Origin: Paratinospora sagittata
Taxonomy: Eukaryota > Streptophyta > Magnoliopsida > Ranunculales > Menispermaceae
Direction of reading: 5' to 3'
DNA: 64,000 nucleotides
Assembly: GCA_035771175.1 (NCBI GenBank)
Contig: CM069610.1
Location: forward strand, 25,200,501-25,264,500
Shown here: piece by piece, positions 11,855 to 25,736 of the stretch
How the letters are laid out: each line of letters starts with the position of its first letter
Position numbering within the stretch: position 1 is the first letter of the stretch
Made by a program: the position numbers and the translations under genes
Notes under the pieces: generated by a model
Database searches by the model: none
The model's input: the letters and a program-made list of their open reading frames with translations, nothing else
What the model was told of the DNA's origin: nothing

Positions 11855-13011
11855 TTGCAAGTTAGATTGAGCTTTCTAAAGAGTTTTTCAAGAGAAGAAA
11901 GTAATGATTCTTGCATTTGTCATAACAAGCTTCGAATAGAATCAAAATTGCAATCTGTCTGGATGATAACGTCGTTGATCAGCAAGTTCTTCATTTTATC
12001 CCTTTTGTGCTTAGATTTGCAGAGGCTATCCATTGTTTTAAGTTGTAAGTATATGAAGTGGTCTCGGTAAGATAACACAACAAAAAACAACACATCAAAC
12101 AATAGCTTTCGAAGTCTACAAAGATCAAGCTCGAAGAAAGAAGACATATCTCATGCCTAATGCATTAGTTTGTTCTTTGGTGTGTAGGGTAACTTCTCGA
12201 TCAATCTCAGCACTAAAACTCTGAAAATTGCAAAGTCTTCCAAATCACTTCGATGTAGTATTTCATTTTGAAAAAATGTTTTCCGAAAGGTTTTAATCAT
12301 AATTTCAATGAGTTTTGAATTATTTAAAAGTTTTTAATCTTATATCAATATGTTTTGAGTTAATGGAATGGTTCTTGAGTGTCAAAATATTAATTTTTCA
12401 AAAATAAGTCTATCCAGCAGTTTGCCAAAATTTTCCTGAAGGCACTAGCGCACTATCAGTGTTCAAAGCACGCTGATAGGGTTCTATAATAAAACATTTG
12501 TTTTTCTGGAATATTGTCTATAGCGCGCTATCCCCTTTGATAACTCGCTATAAAGCTGTTCCCGTGATCTTTCCATTTTTAGTAAAATGGGCAATTGCGC
12601 GCTATAGGCCTCGATAACACGCTATCGGAAAGTCCGTAAAACTCGAGCTCTCGGGTTTGTGTATATCGACCTGCTATAGACTGCTATCTGTCAATTGAGA
12701 ACATGATACACAACCCAACAACACGTTATTCACGTCTTGGAAAAAAATCTGATATTTCTAACGAGAAAAATGTGGGCACTTCTGCTTGCTCGATTTTTCT
12801 CTTCCTTACACAATTTCTCCAGGTTATCTTAATTGAAATATTCTCTACTAACACCTAGATGATTCCCATTGTCTCGCACGCCCAAAACAACTTTAGATTA
12901 AACAATGTTTAGAATTCATATCACTTTGTACTCTCTTGCTCTTTAACCCGCAACTTCTAATTTTATAAAAGACTCATTCTCTGATATTAAAAAATACAAC
13001 ACACACGAGTT
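11855..13011 (+). repeat. Monomer 11 (A, H variant, 1157 bp)
   Basis: This is the first H monomer (CATAACAAGCTTCG, CTGGATGATAAC). Its second palindrome is changed to CAATTGCGCGCTATAGG, as in other H and many R monomers. Confidence 0.95.
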
Positions 13012-14168
13012 TTGCAAGTTAGATTGAGCTTTCTAAAGAGTTTTTCAAGAGAAGAAAGTAATGATTCTTGCATTTGTCAAAACAAGCTTCGAATAGAATC
13101 AAAATTGCTATCTGTCTTGATGATAACGTCGTTGATCAGCAAGTTCTTCATTTTATCCCTTTTGTGCTTAGATTTGCAGAGGCTATCCATTGTTTTAAGT
13201 TGTAAGTATATGAAGTGGTTTCGGTAAAAGAGCACAACGAAAAAGAACACATCAAACAATAGCTTTCGAAGTCTACAAAGATCAAGCTCGAAGATCGAAG
13301 ACATATCTCATGCCAAATGCATTAGTTTGATGTTCGGTGTGTAGGGTAACCTCTCGATCAATCTCAGCACTAAAACTCTGAAAATTGTAAAGTCTTCAAA
13401 ATCACTTCGATATAGTATTTCATTTTGAAAAAATGTTTTCCGAAAGGTTTTAATCATAATTTCAATGAGTTTTGAATTATTTAAAAGTTTTTAATCTTAT
13501 ATCAATATGTTTTGAGTTAAAGGAATGGTTCTTGAGTGTCAAAATATTAATTTTTCAAAAATAAGTCTATCCAGCAGTTTGCGAAAATTTTCCTGAAGGC
13601 ACTAGCGCACTATCAGTGTTCAAAGCACGCTGATAGGGTTCTATAATAAAACATTTGTTTTTCTGGAATATTGTCTATAGCGCGCTATCCCCTTTGATAA
13701 CTCGCTATAAAGCTGTTCCCGTGATCTTTCCATTTTTAGTAAAATGGGCAATTGCGCGCTATAGGCCCCGATAACACGCTATCGGAAAGTCCGTAAAACT
13801 CGAGCTCTCGGGTTTGTGTATATCGACCTGCTATAGGCTCCTATCTGTCAATTGAGAACATGATACACAACCCAACAGCACGCTATTCACATCTTGGAAA
13901 AAAATCTGATATTTATAACGAGAAAAATGTGGGCACTTCTGCTTGCTCGATTTTTCTCTTCCTTACACAATTTCTCCTGGTTATCTTTATTGAAATATTC
14001 TCTACTAACACCTAGATGATTCCCATTGTCTCGCACGCCCAAAACAACTTTAGATTAAACAATGTTTTGAATTCAAATAATTTTGTACTCTCTTGCTCTT
14101 TAACCCGCAACCTTTAATTTTATAAAACACTCATTCTCTGATATTAAAAACCACAACACACACGAGTT
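13012..14168 (+). repeat. Monomer 12 (A, S-like with H-like front, 1157 bp)
   Basis: The front has GAGAAGAAAGTAATG as in H, but the next part has S markers (ATTGCTATCTG, AACGAAAAAG) and closely follows monomer 6. It is a probable chimera. Confidence 0.9.
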
Positions 14169-15323
14169 TTGCAAGTTAGATTGAGCTTTCTAAAGAGTTT
14201 TTCAAGAGAATAAAGTAATGATTCTTGCATTTGTCAAAACAAGCTTCGAATAGAATCAAAATTGCTATCTGTCTTGATGATAACGTCGTTGATCAGCAAG
14301 TTCTTCATTTTATCCCTTTTGTGCTTAGATTTGCAGAGGCTATCCATTGTTTTAAGTTTTAGGTATATGAAGTGGTCTCGGTAAGAGAACACAACGAAAA
14401 AGAACACATCAAACAATAGCTTTCGAAGTCTACAAAGATCAAGCTCGAAGAACGAAGACATATCTCATGCCAAATGCATTAGTTTGATCTTCGGTGTGTA
14501 GGGTAACCTCTCGATCAATCTCAGCACTAAAACTCTGAAAATTGCAAAGTCTTCAAAATCACTTCGATATAGTATTTCATTTTGAAAAAATGTTTTTCGA
14601 AAGGTTTTAATCATAATTTCAATGAGTTTTGAATTATTTAAAAGTTTATAATTTTATATCAATATGTTTTGAGTTAATGGAATGGTTCTTGAGTGTCAAA
14701 ATATTTATTTTTCAAAAATAAGTCTATCCAGCAGTTTGCGAAAATTTTCTTGAAGGCACTAGCGCACTATCAGTGTTCATAGCACGCTGATAGGGTTCTA
14801 TAATAAAACATTTGTTTTTCTGGAATATTGTCTATAGCGCGCTATCCTCTTTGATAACTCGCTATAAGTCTGTTGAAGTGATCTTTCCATTTTTAGTAAA
14901 ATGGGCAATAGCACTGTAGGCCTCGATAACACGCTATCGGAAAGTCCGTAAAACTCGAGCTCTCGGGTTTGTGTATATCGACCTACTATAGCCTGTTATC
15001 TGTCAATTGAGAACATGATACACAACCCAACAGCACGCTATTCACGTCTGAAAAAAAAATCTGATATTTCTAACGAGAAAAATGTGGGCACTTCTGCTTG
15101 CTCGATTTTTCTCTTCCTTACACAATTTCTCCAGGTTATCTTAATTGAAATATTCTCTACTAACACCTAGATGATTCCCATTGTCTCGCACGCCCAAAAC
15201 AACTTTACATTAAACAATGTTTTGAATTCAAATAATTTTGTACTCTCTTGCTCTTTAACCCCCAACCTTTAATTTTATAAAACACTCATTCTCTGATATT
15301 AAAAAATACAACACACACGAGTT
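14169..15323 (+). repeat. Monomer 13 (A, S variant, 1155 bp)
   Basis: This S monomer has TGTTTTTCGAAAGG, GTTTATAATTTTATATC and AAATATTTATTTTTC. The second palindrome is damaged to AATAGCACTGTAGG near 14908, which removes 2 bp. Confidence 0.95.
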
Positions 15324-16480
15324 TTGCAAGTTAGATTGAGCTTTCTAAAGAGTTTTTCAAGAGAAGAAAGTAATGATTCTTGCATTTGTCATAACAAGCT
15401 TCGAATAGAATCAAAATTGCAATCTGTCTGGATGATAACGTCGTTGATCAGCAAGTTCTTCATTTTATCCCTTTTGTGCTTAGATTTGCAGAGGCTATCC
15501 ATTGTTTTAAGTTGTAAGTATATGAAGTGGTCTCGGTAAGATAACACAACAAAAAACAACACATCAAACAATAGCTTTCGAAGTCTACAAAGATCAAGCT
15601 CGAAGAAAGAAGACATATCTCATGCCTAATGCATTAGTTTGTTCTTTGGTGTGTAGGGTAACTTCTCGATCAATTTCAGCACTAAAACTCTGAAAATTGC
15701 AAAGTCTTCAAAATCACTTCGATGTAGTATTTCATTTTGAAAAAATGTTTTCCGAAAGGTTTTAATCATAATTTCAATGAGTTTTGAATTATTTAAAAGT
15801 TTTTAATCTTATATCAATATGTTCTGAGTTAATGGAATGGTTCTTGAGTGTCAAAATATTAATTTTTCAAAAATAAGTCTATCCAGCAGTTTGCGAAAAT
15901 TTTCCTGAAGGCACTAGCGCACTATCAGTGTTCAAAGCACGCTGATAGGGTTCTATAATAAAACATTTGTTTTTCTGGAATATTGTCTATAGCGCGCTAT
16001 CCCCTTTGATAACTCGCTATAAAGCTGTTCCCGTGATCTTTCCATTTTTAGTAAAATGGGCAATTGCGCGCTATAGGCCTCGATAACACGCTATCGGAAA
16101 GTCCGTAAAACTCGAGCTCTCGGGTTTGTGTATATCGACCTGCTATAGACTGCTATCTGTCAATTGAGAACATGATACACAACCCAACAACACGTTATTC
16201 ACGTCTTGGAAAAAAATCTTATATTTCTAACGAGAAAAATGTGGGCACTTCTGCTTGCTCGATTTTTCTCTTCCTTACACAATTTCTCCAGGTTATCTTA
16301 ATTGAAATATTCTCTACTAACACATAGATGATTCCCATTGTCTCGCACGCCCAAAACAACTTTAGATTAAACAATGTTTAGAATTCAAATCACTTTGTAC
16401 TCTCTTGCTCTTTAACCCGCAACTTCTAATTTTATAAAAGACTCATTCTCTGATATTAAAAAATACAACACACACGAGTT
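15324..16480 (+). repeat. Monomer 14 (A, H variant, 1157 bp)
   Basis: This is the first of four consecutive H monomers. TATGTTCTGAGTT near 15818 is shared with the R monomer 10. Confidence 0.95.
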
Positions 16481-17637
16481 TTGAAAGTTAGATTGAGCTT
16501 TCTAAAGAGTTTTTCAAGAGAAGAAAGTAATGATTCTTGCATTTGTCATAACAAGCTTCGAATAGAATCAAAATTGCTATCTGTCTGGATGATAACGTCG
16601 TTGATCAGCAAGTTCTTCATTTTATCCCTTTTGTGCTTAGATTTGCAGAGGCTATCCATTGTTTTAAGTTGTAAGTATATGAAGTGGTCTCGGTAAGATA
16701 ACACAACAAAAAACAACACATCAAACAATAGCTTTCGAAGTCTACAAAGATCAAGCTCGAAGAAAGAAGACATATCTCATGCCTAATGCATTAGTTTGTT
16801 CTTTGGTGTGTAGGGTAACTTCTCCATCAATCTCAGCACTAAAACTCTGAAAATTGCAAAGTCTTCAAAATCACTTCGATGTAGTATTTCATTTTGAAAA
16901 AATGTTTTCCGAAAGGTTTTAATCATAATTTCAATGAGTTTTGAATTATTTAAAAGTTTTTAATCTTATATCAATATGTTTTGAGTTAATGGAATGGTTC
17001 TTGAGTGTCAAAATATTAATTTTTCAAAAATAAGTCTATCCAGCAGTTTGCGAAAATTTTCCTGAAGGCACTAGCGCACTATCAGTGTTCAAAGCACGCT
17101 GATAGGGTTCTATAATAAAACATTTGTTTTTCTGGAATATTGTCTATAGCGCGCTATCCCCTTTGATAACTCGCTATAAAGCTGTTCCCGTGATCTTTCC
17201 ATTTTTAGTAAAATGGGCAATTGCGCGCTATAGGCCTCGATAACACGCTGTCGGAAAGTCCGTAAAACTCGAGCTCTCGGGTTTGTGTATATCGACCTGC
17301 TATAGACTGCTATCTGTCAATTGAGAACATGATACACAACCCAACAACACGTTATTCACGTCTTGGAAAAAAATCTTATATTTCTAACGAGAAAAATGTG
17401 GGCACTTCTGCTTGCTCAATTTTTCTCTTCCTTACACAATTTCTCCAGGTTATCTTAATTGAAATATTCTCTACTAACACCTAGATGATTCCCATTGTCT
17501 CGCACGCCCAAAACAACTTTAGATTAAACAATGTTTAGAATTCAAATCACTTTGTACTGTCTTGCTCTTTAACCCGCAACTTCTAATTTTATAAAAGACT
17601 CATTCTCTGATATTAAAAAATACAACACACACGAGTT
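16481..17637 (+). repeat. Monomer 15 (A, H variant, 1157 bp)
   Basis: The anchor is changed to TTGAAAGTTAG. It also has the S-type base ATTGCTATCTG in an H background, and CACGCTGTCGG near 17243. Confidence 0.95.
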
Positions 17638-18794
17638 TTGCAAGTTAGATTGAGCTTTCTAAAGAGTTTTTCAAGAGAAGAAAGTAATGATTCTTGCATT
17701 TGTCATAACAAGCTTCGAATAGAATCAAAATTGCAATCTGTCTGGATGATAACGTCGTTGATCAGCAAGTTCTTCATTTTATCCCTTTTGTGCTTAGATT
17801 TGCAGAGGCTATCCATTGTTTTAAGTTGTAAGTATATGAAGTGGTCTCGGTAAGATAACACAACAAAAAACAACACATCAAACAATAGCTTTCGAAGTCT
17901 ACAAAGATCAAGCTCGAAGAAAGAAGACATATCTCATGCCTAATGCATTAGTTTGTTCTTTGGTGTGTAGGGTAACTTCTCGATCAATCTCAGCACTAAA
18001 ACTCTGAAAATTGCAAAGTCTTCAAAATCACTTCGATGTAGTATTTCATTTTGAAAAAATGTTTTCCGAAAGGTTTTAATCATAATTTCAATGAGTTTTG
18101 AATTATTTAAAAGTTTTTAATCTTATATCAATATGTTTTGAGTTAATGGAATGGTTCTTGAGTGTCAAAATATTAATTTTTCAAAAATAAGTCTATCCAG
18201 CAGTTTGCGAAAATTTTCCTGAAGGCACTAGCGCACTATCAGTGTTCAAAGCACGCTGATAGGGTTCTATAATAAAATATTTGTTTTTCTGGAATATTGT
18301 CTATAGCGCGCTATCCCCTTTGATAACTCGCTATAAAGCTGTTCCCGTGATCTTTCCATTTTTAGTAAAATGGGCAATTGCGCGCTATAGGCCTCGATAA
18401 CACGCTATCGGAAAGTCCGTAAAACTCGAGCTCTCGGGTTTGTGTATATCGACCTGCTATAGACTGCTATCTGTCAATTGAGAACATGATACACAACCCA
18501 ACAACACGTTATTCACGTCTTGGAAAAAAATCTTATATTTCTAACGAGAAAAATGTGGGCACTTCTGCTTGCTCGATTTTTCTCTTCCTTACACAATTTC
18601 TCCAGGTTATCTTAATTGAAATATTCTCTACTAACACCTAGATGATTCCCATTGTCTCGCACGCCCAAAACAACTTTAGATTAAACAATGTTTAGAATTC
18701 AAATCACTTTGTACTCTCTTGCTCTTTAACCCGCAACTTCTAATTTTATAAAAGACTCATTCTCTGATATTAAAAAATACAACACACACGAGTT
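17638..18794 (+). repeat. Monomer 16 (A, H variant, 1157 bp)
   Basis: This H monomer ends with AAAATCTTATATTTC, a marker shared with the preceding and following H monomers. Confidence 0.95.
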
Positions 18795-19951
18795 TTGCAA
18801 GTTAGATTGAGCTTTCTAAAGAGTTTTTCAAGAGAAGAAAGTAATGATTCTTGCATTTGTCATAACAAGCTTCGAATAGAATCAAAATTGCAATCTGTCT
18901 GGATGATAACGTCGTTGATCAGCAAGTTCTTCATTTTATCCCTTTTGTGCTTAGATTTACAGAGGCTATCCATTGTTTTAAGTTGTAAGTATATGAAGTG
19001 GTCTCGGTAAGATAACACAACAAAAAACAACACATCAAACAATAGCTTTCGAAGTCTACAAAGAACAAGCTCGAAGAAAGAAGACATATCTCATGCCTAA
19101 TGCATTAGTTTGTTCTTTGGTGTGTAGGGTAACTTCTCGATCAATCTCAGCACTAAAACTCTGAAAATTGCAAAGTCTTCAAAATCACTTCGATGTAGTA
19201 TTTCATTTTGAAAAAATGTTTTCCGAAAGGTTTTAATCATAATTTCAATGAGTTTTGAATTATTTAAAAGTTTTTAATCTTATATCAATATGTTTTGAGT
19301 TAATGGAATGGTTCTTGAGTGTCAAAATATTAATTTTTCAAAAATATGTCTATCCAGCAGTTTGCGAAAATTTTCCTGAAGGCACTAGCGCACTATCAGT
19401 GTTCAAAGCACGCTGATAGGGTTCTATAATAAAACATTTGTTTTTCTGGAATAATGTCTATAGCGCGCTATCCCCTTTGATAACTTGCTATAAAGCTGTT
19501 CCCGTGATCTTTCCATTTTTAGTAAAATGGGCAATTGCGCGCTATAGGCCTCGATAACACGCTATCGGAAAGTCCGTAAAACTCGAGCTCTCGGGTTTGT
19601 GTATATCGACCTGCTATAGGCTCCTATCTGTCAATTGAGAACATGATACACAACCCAACAGCACGCTATTCACATCTTGGAAAAAAATCTGATATTTATA
19701 ACGAGAAAAATGTGGGCACTTCTGCTTGCTCAATTTTTCTCTTCCTTACACAATTTCTCCTGGTTATCTTTATTGAAATATTCTCTACTAACACCTAGAT
19801 GATTCCCATTGTCTCGCACGCCCAAAACAACTTTAGATTAAACAATGTTTTGAATTCAAATAATTTTGTACTCTCTTGCTCTTTAACCCGCAACCTTTAA
19901 TTTTATAAAACACTCATTCTCTGATATTAAAAACCACAACACACACGAGTT
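18795..19951 (+). repeat. Monomer 17 (A, H variant; first half of dimer 1)
   Basis: It carries the dimer markers GATTTACAGAGG, AAGAACAAGCTCG, AAAAATATGTCTATCC, GGAATAATGTCTATAG and GATAACTTGCTATAA, all repeated in monomers 19 and 21. Confidence 0.95.
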
Positions 19952-21108
19952 TTGCAAGTTAGATTGAGCTTTCTAAAGAGTTTTTCAAGAGAATAAAGTA
20001 ATGATTCTTGCATTTGTCAAAACAAGCTTCGAATAGAATCAAAATTGCTATCTGTCTTGATGATAACGTCGTTGATCAGCAAGTTCTTCATTTTATCCCT
20101 TTTGTGCTTAGATTTGCAGAGGCTATCCATTGTTTTAAGTTGTAAGTATATGAAGTGGTCTCGGTAAGAGAACACAACGAAAAAGAACACATCAAACAAT
20201 AGCTTTCGAAGTCTACAAAGATCAAGCTCGAATAACGAAGACATATCTCATGCCAAATGCATTAGTTTGATCTTCGGTGTGTAGGGTAACCTCTCGATCA
20301 ATCTCAGCACTAAAACTCTGAAAATTGCAAAGTCTTCAAAATCACTTCGATATAGTATTTCATTTTGAAAAAATGTTTTTCGAAAGGTTTTAATCATAAT
20401 TTCAATGAGTTTTGAATTATTTAAAAGTTTATAATTTTATATCAATATGTTTTGAGTTAATGGAATGGTTCTTGAGTGTCAAAATATTAATTTTTCAAAA
20501 ATAAGTCTATCCAGCAGTTTGCGAAAATTTTCCTGAAGGCACTAGCGCACTATCAGTGTTCAAAGCACGCTGATAGGGTTCTATAATAAAATATTTGTTT
20601 TTCTGGAATATTGTCTATAGCGCGCTATCCCCTTTGATAACTCGCTATAAAGCTGTTCCCGTGATCTTTCCATTTTTAGTAAAATGGGCAATTGCGCGCT
20701 ATAGGCCTCGATAACACGCTATCGGAAAGTCCGTAAAACTCGAGCTCTCGGGTTTGTGTATATCGACCTGCTATAGACTGCTATCTGTCAATTGAGAACA
20801 TGATACACAACCCAACAACACGTTATTCACGTCTTGGAAAAAAATCTTATATTTCTAACGAGAAAAATGTGGGCACTTCTGCTTGCTCGATTTTTCTCTT
20901 CCTTACACAATTTCTCCAGGTTATCTTAATTGAAATATTCTCTACTAACACCTAGATGATTCCCATTGTCTCGCACGCCCAAAACAACTTTAGATTAAAC
21001 AATGTTTAGAATTCAAATCACTTTGTACTCTCTTGCTCTTTAACCCGCAACTTCTAATTTTATAAAAGACTCATTCTCTGATATTAAAAAATACAACACA
21101 CACGAGTT
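19952..21108 (+). repeat. Monomer 18 (A, S variant; second half of dimer 1)
   Basis: It has the S markers plus CTCGAATAACG and AAAATATTTGTTTTTC, shared with monomer 20; CTCGAATAACG also recurs in monomer 22. Confidence 0.95.
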
Positions 21109-22265
21109 TTGCAAGTTAGATTGAGCTTTCTAAAGAGTTTTTCAAGAGAAGAAAGTAATGATTCTTGCATTTGTCATAACAAGCTTCGAATAGAATCAAA
21201 ATTGCAATCTGTCTGGATGATAACGTCGTTGATCAGCAAGTTCTTCATTTTATCCCTTTTGTGCTTAGATTTACAGAGGCTATCCATTGTTTTAAGTTGT
21301 AAGTATATGAAGTGGTCTCGGTAAGATAACACAACAAAAAACAACACATCAAACAATAGCTTTCGAAGTCTACAAAGAACAAGCTCGAAGAAAGAAGACA
21401 TATCTCATGCCTAATGCATTAGTTTGTTCTTTGGTGTGTAGGGTAACTTCTCGATCAATCTCAGCACAAAAACTCTGAAAATTGCAAAGTCTTCAAAATC
21501 ACTTCGATGTAGTATTTCATTTTGAAAAAATGTTTTCCGAAAGGTTTTAATCATAATTTCAATGAGTTTTGAATTATTTAAAAGTTTTTAATCTTATATC
21601 AATATGTTTTGAGTTAATGGAATGGTTCTTGAGTGTCAAAATATTAATTTTTCAAAAATATGTCTATCCAGCAGTTTGCGAAAATTTTCCTGAAGGCACT
21701 AGCGCACTATCAGTGTTCAAAGCACGCTGATAGGGTTCTATAATAAAACATTTGTTTTTCTGGAATAATGTCTATAGCGCGCTATCCCCTTTGATAACTT
21801 GCTATAAAGCTGTTCCCGTGATCTTTCCATTTTTAGTAAAATGGGCAATTGCGCGCTATAGGCCTCGATAACACGCTATCGGAAAGTCCGTAAAACTCGA
21901 GCTCTCGGGTTTGTGTATATCGACCTGCTATAGGCTCCTATCTGTCAATTGAGAACATGATACACAACCCAACAGCACGCTATTCACATCTTGGAAAAAA
22001 ATCTGATATTTATAACGAGAAAAATGTGGGCACTTCTGCTTGCTCAATTTTTCTCTTCCTTACACAATTTCTCCTGGTTATCTTTATTGAAATATTCTCT
22101 ACTAACACCTAGATGATTCCCATTGTCTCGCACGCCCAAAACAACTTTAGATTAAACAATGTTTTGAATTCAAATAATTTTGTACTCTCTTGCTCTTTAA
22201 CCCGCAACCTTTAATTTTATAAAACACTCATTCTCTGATATTAAAAACCACAACACACACGAGTT
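21109..22265 (+). repeat. Monomer 19 (A, H variant; first half of dimer 2)
   Basis: It is nearly identical to monomer 17 at an offset of 2314 bp. One visible difference is CAGCACAAAAACTC near 21462. Confidence 0.95.
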
Positions 22266-23422
22266 TTGCAAGTTAGATTGAGCTTTCTAAAGAGTTTTTC
22301 AAGAGAATAAAGTAATGATTCTTGCATTTGTCAAAACAAGCTTCGAATAGAATCAAAATTGCTATCTGTCTTGATGATAACGTCGTTGATCAGCAAGTTC
22401 TTCATTTTATCCCTTTTGTGCTTAGATTTGCAGAGGCTATCCATTGTTTTAAGTTGTAAGTATATGAAGTGGTCTCGGTAAGAGAACACAACGAAAAAGA
22501 ACACATCAAACAATAGCTTTCGAAGTCTACAAAGATCAAGCTCGAATAACGAAGACATATCTCATGCCAAATGCATTAGTTTGATCTTCGGTGTGTAGGG
22601 TAACCTCTCGATCAATCTCAGCACTAAAACTCTGAAAATTGCAAAGTCTTCAAAATCACTTCGATATAGTATTTCATTTTGAAAAAATGTTTTTCGAAAG
22701 GTTTTAATCATAATTTCAATGAGTTTTGAATTATTTAAAAGTTTATAATTTTATATCAATATGTTTTGAGTTAATGGAATGGTTCTTGAGTGTCAAAATA
22801 TTAATTTTTCAAAAATAAGTCTATCCAGCAGTTTGCGAAAATTTTCCTGAAGGCACTAGCGCACTATCAGTGTTCAAAGCACGCTGATAGGGTTCTATAA
22901 TAAAATATTTGTTTTTCTGGAATATTGTCTATAGCGCGCTATCCCCTTTGATAACTCGCTATAAAGCTGTTCCCGTGATCTTTCCATTTTTAGTAAAATG
23001 GGCAATTGCGCGCTATAGGCCTCGATAACACGCTATCGGAAAGTCCGTAAAACTCGAGCTCTCGGGTTTGTGTATATCGACCTGCTATAGACTGCTATCT
23101 GTCAATTGAGAACATGATACACAACCCAACAACACGTTATTCACGTCTTGGAAAAAAATCTTATATTTCTAACGAGAAAAATGTGGGCACTTCTGCTTGC
23201 TCGATTTTTCTCTTCCTTACACAATTTCTCCAGGTTATCTTAATTGAAATATTCTCTACTAACACCTAGATGATTCCCATTGTCTCGCACGCCCAAAACA
23301 ACTTTAGATTAAACAATGTTTAGAATTCAAATCACTTTGTACTCTCTTGCTCTTTAACCCGCAACTTCTAATTTTATAAAAGACTCATTCTCTGATATTA
23401 AAAAATACAACACACACGAGTT
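22266..23422 (+). repeat. Monomer 20 (A, S variant; second half of dimer 2)
   Basis: It repeats the private markers of monomer 18 at an offset of 2314 bp. Confidence 0.95.
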
Positions 23423-24579
23423 TTGCAAGTTAGATTGAGCTTTCTAAAGAGTTTTTCAAGAGAAGAAAGTAATGATTCTTGCATTTATCATAACAAGCTT
23501 CGAATAGAATCAAAATTGCAATCTGTCTGGATGATAACGTCGTTGATCAGCAAGTTCTTCATTTTATCCCTTTTGTGCTTAGATTTACAGAGGCTATCCA
23601 TTGTTTTAAGTTGTAAGTATATGAAGTGGTCTCGGTAAGATAACACAACAAAAAACAACACATCAAACAATAGCTTTCGAAGTCTACAAAGAACAAGCTC
23701 GAAGAAAGAAGACATATCTCATGCCTAATGCATTAGTTTGTTCTTTGGTGTGTAGGGTAACTTCTCGATCAATCTCAGCACTAAAACTCTGAAAATTGCA
23801 AAGTCTTCAAAATCACTTCGATGTAGTATTTCATTTTGAAAAAATGTTTTCCGAAAGGTTTTAATCATAATTTCAATGAGTTTTGAATTATTTAAAAGTT
23901 TTTAATCTTATATCAATATGTTTTGAGTTAATGGAATGGTTCTTGAGTGTCAAAATATTAATTTTTCAAAAATATGTCTATCCAGCAGTTTGCGAAAATT
24001 TTCCTGAAGGCACTAGCGCACTATCAGTGTTCAAAGCACGCTGATAGGGTTCTATAATAAAACATTTGTTTTTCTGGAATAATGTCTATAGCGCGCTATC
24101 CCCTTTGATAACTTGCTATAAAGCTGTTCCCGTGATCTTTCCATTTTTAGTAAAATGGGCAATTGCGCGCTATAGGCCTCGATAACACGCTATCGGAAAG
24201 TCCGTAAAACTCGAGCTCTCGGGTTTGTGTATATCGACCTGCTATAGGCTCCTATCTGTCAATTGAGAACATGATACACAACCCAACAGCACGCTATTCA
24301 CATCTTGGAAAAAAATCTGATATTTATAACGAGAAAAATGTGGGCACTTCTGCTTGCTCAATTTTTCTCTTCCTTACACAATTTCTCCTGGTTATCTTTA
24401 TTGAAATATTCTCTACTAACACCTAGATGATTCCCATTGTCTCGCACGCCCAAAACAACTTTAGATTAAACAATGTTTTGAATTCAAATAATTTTGTACT
24501 CTCTTGCTCTTTAACCCGCAACCTTTAATTTTATAAAACACTCATTCTCTGATATTAAAAACCACAACACACACGAGTT
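23423..24579 (+). repeat. Monomer 21 (A, H variant; first half of dimer 3)
   Basis: It carries the same dimer markers as monomers 17 and 19. CATTTATCATAACAAG near 23480 is private. Confidence 0.95.
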
Positions 24580-25736
24580 TTGCAAGTTAGATTGAGCTTT
24601 CTAAAGAGTTTTTCAAGAGAATAAAGTAATGATTCTTGCATTTGTCAAAACAAGCTTCGAATAGAATCAAAATTGCTATCTGTCTTGATGATAACGTCGT
24701 TGATCAGCAAGTTCTTCATTTTATCCCTTTTGTGCTTAGATTTGCAGAGGCTATCCATTGTTTTAAGTTGTAAGTATATGAAGTGGTCTCGGTAAGAGAA
24801 CACAACGAAAAAGAACACATCAAACAATAGCTTTCGAAGTCTACAAAGATCAAGCTCGAATAACGAAGACATATCTCATGCCAAATGCATTAGTTTGATC
24901 TTCGGTGTGTAGGGTAACCTCTCGATCAATCTCAGCACTAAAACTCTGAAAATTGCAAAGTCTTCAAAATCACTTCGATATAGTATTTCATTTTGAAAAA
25001 ATGTTTTTCGAAAGGTTTTAATCATAATTTCAATGAGTTTTGAATTATTTAAAAGTTTATAATTTTATATCAATATGTTTTGAGTTAATGGAATGGTTCT
25101 TGAGTGTCAAAATATTTATTTTTCAAAAATAAGTCTATCCAGCAGTTTGCGAAAATTTTCCTGAAGGCACTAGCGCACTATCAGTGTTCATAGCACGCTG
25201 ATAGGGTTCTATAATAAAACATTTGTTTTTCTGGAATATTGTCTATAGCGCGCTATCCTCTTTGATAACTCGCTATAAGTCTGTTGAAGTGATCTTTCCA
25301 TTTTTAGTAAAATGGGCAATAGCGCGCTATAGGCCTCGATAACACGCTATCGGAAAGTCCGTAAAACTCGAGCTCTCGGGTTTGTGTATATCGACCTGCT
25401 ATAGCCTGTTATCTGTCAATTGAGAACATGATACACAACCCAACAGCACGCTATTCACGTCTAGAAAAAAAATCTGATATTTCTAACGAGAAAAATGTGG
25501 GCACTTCTGCTTGCTCGATTTTTCTCTTCCTTACACAATTTCTCCAGGTTATCTTAATTGAAATATTCTCTACTAACACCTAGATGATTCCCATTGTCTC
25601 GCACGCCCAAAACAACTTTACATTAAACAATGTTTTGAATTCAAATAATTTTGTACTCTCTTGCTCTTTAACCCGCAACCTTTAATTTTATAGAACACTC
25701 ATTCTCTGATATTAAAAAACACAACACACACGAGTT
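24580..25736 (+). repeat. Monomer 22 (A, S variant; second half of dimer 3)
   Basis: The first half follows monomers 18 and 20. The later part has AAATATTTATTTTTC and the CCTCTTTGATAACTCG / AAGTCTGTTGAAG type, like monomer 13, so the dimer period ends within this copy. Confidence 0.93.

Larger units (their letters stand above)
18795..25736 (+). repeat. Higher-order repeat: three H-S dimers of 2314 bp
   Basis: Monomers 17-18, 19-20 and 21-22 repeat as pairs at exactly 2314 bp. Within a pair the H and S monomers differ at many sites. Between pairs the same rare variants recur (AAAAATATGTCTATCC, GGAATAATGTC, CTCGAATAACG). The third pair loses the match in its last half-kilobase. Confidence 0.9.
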
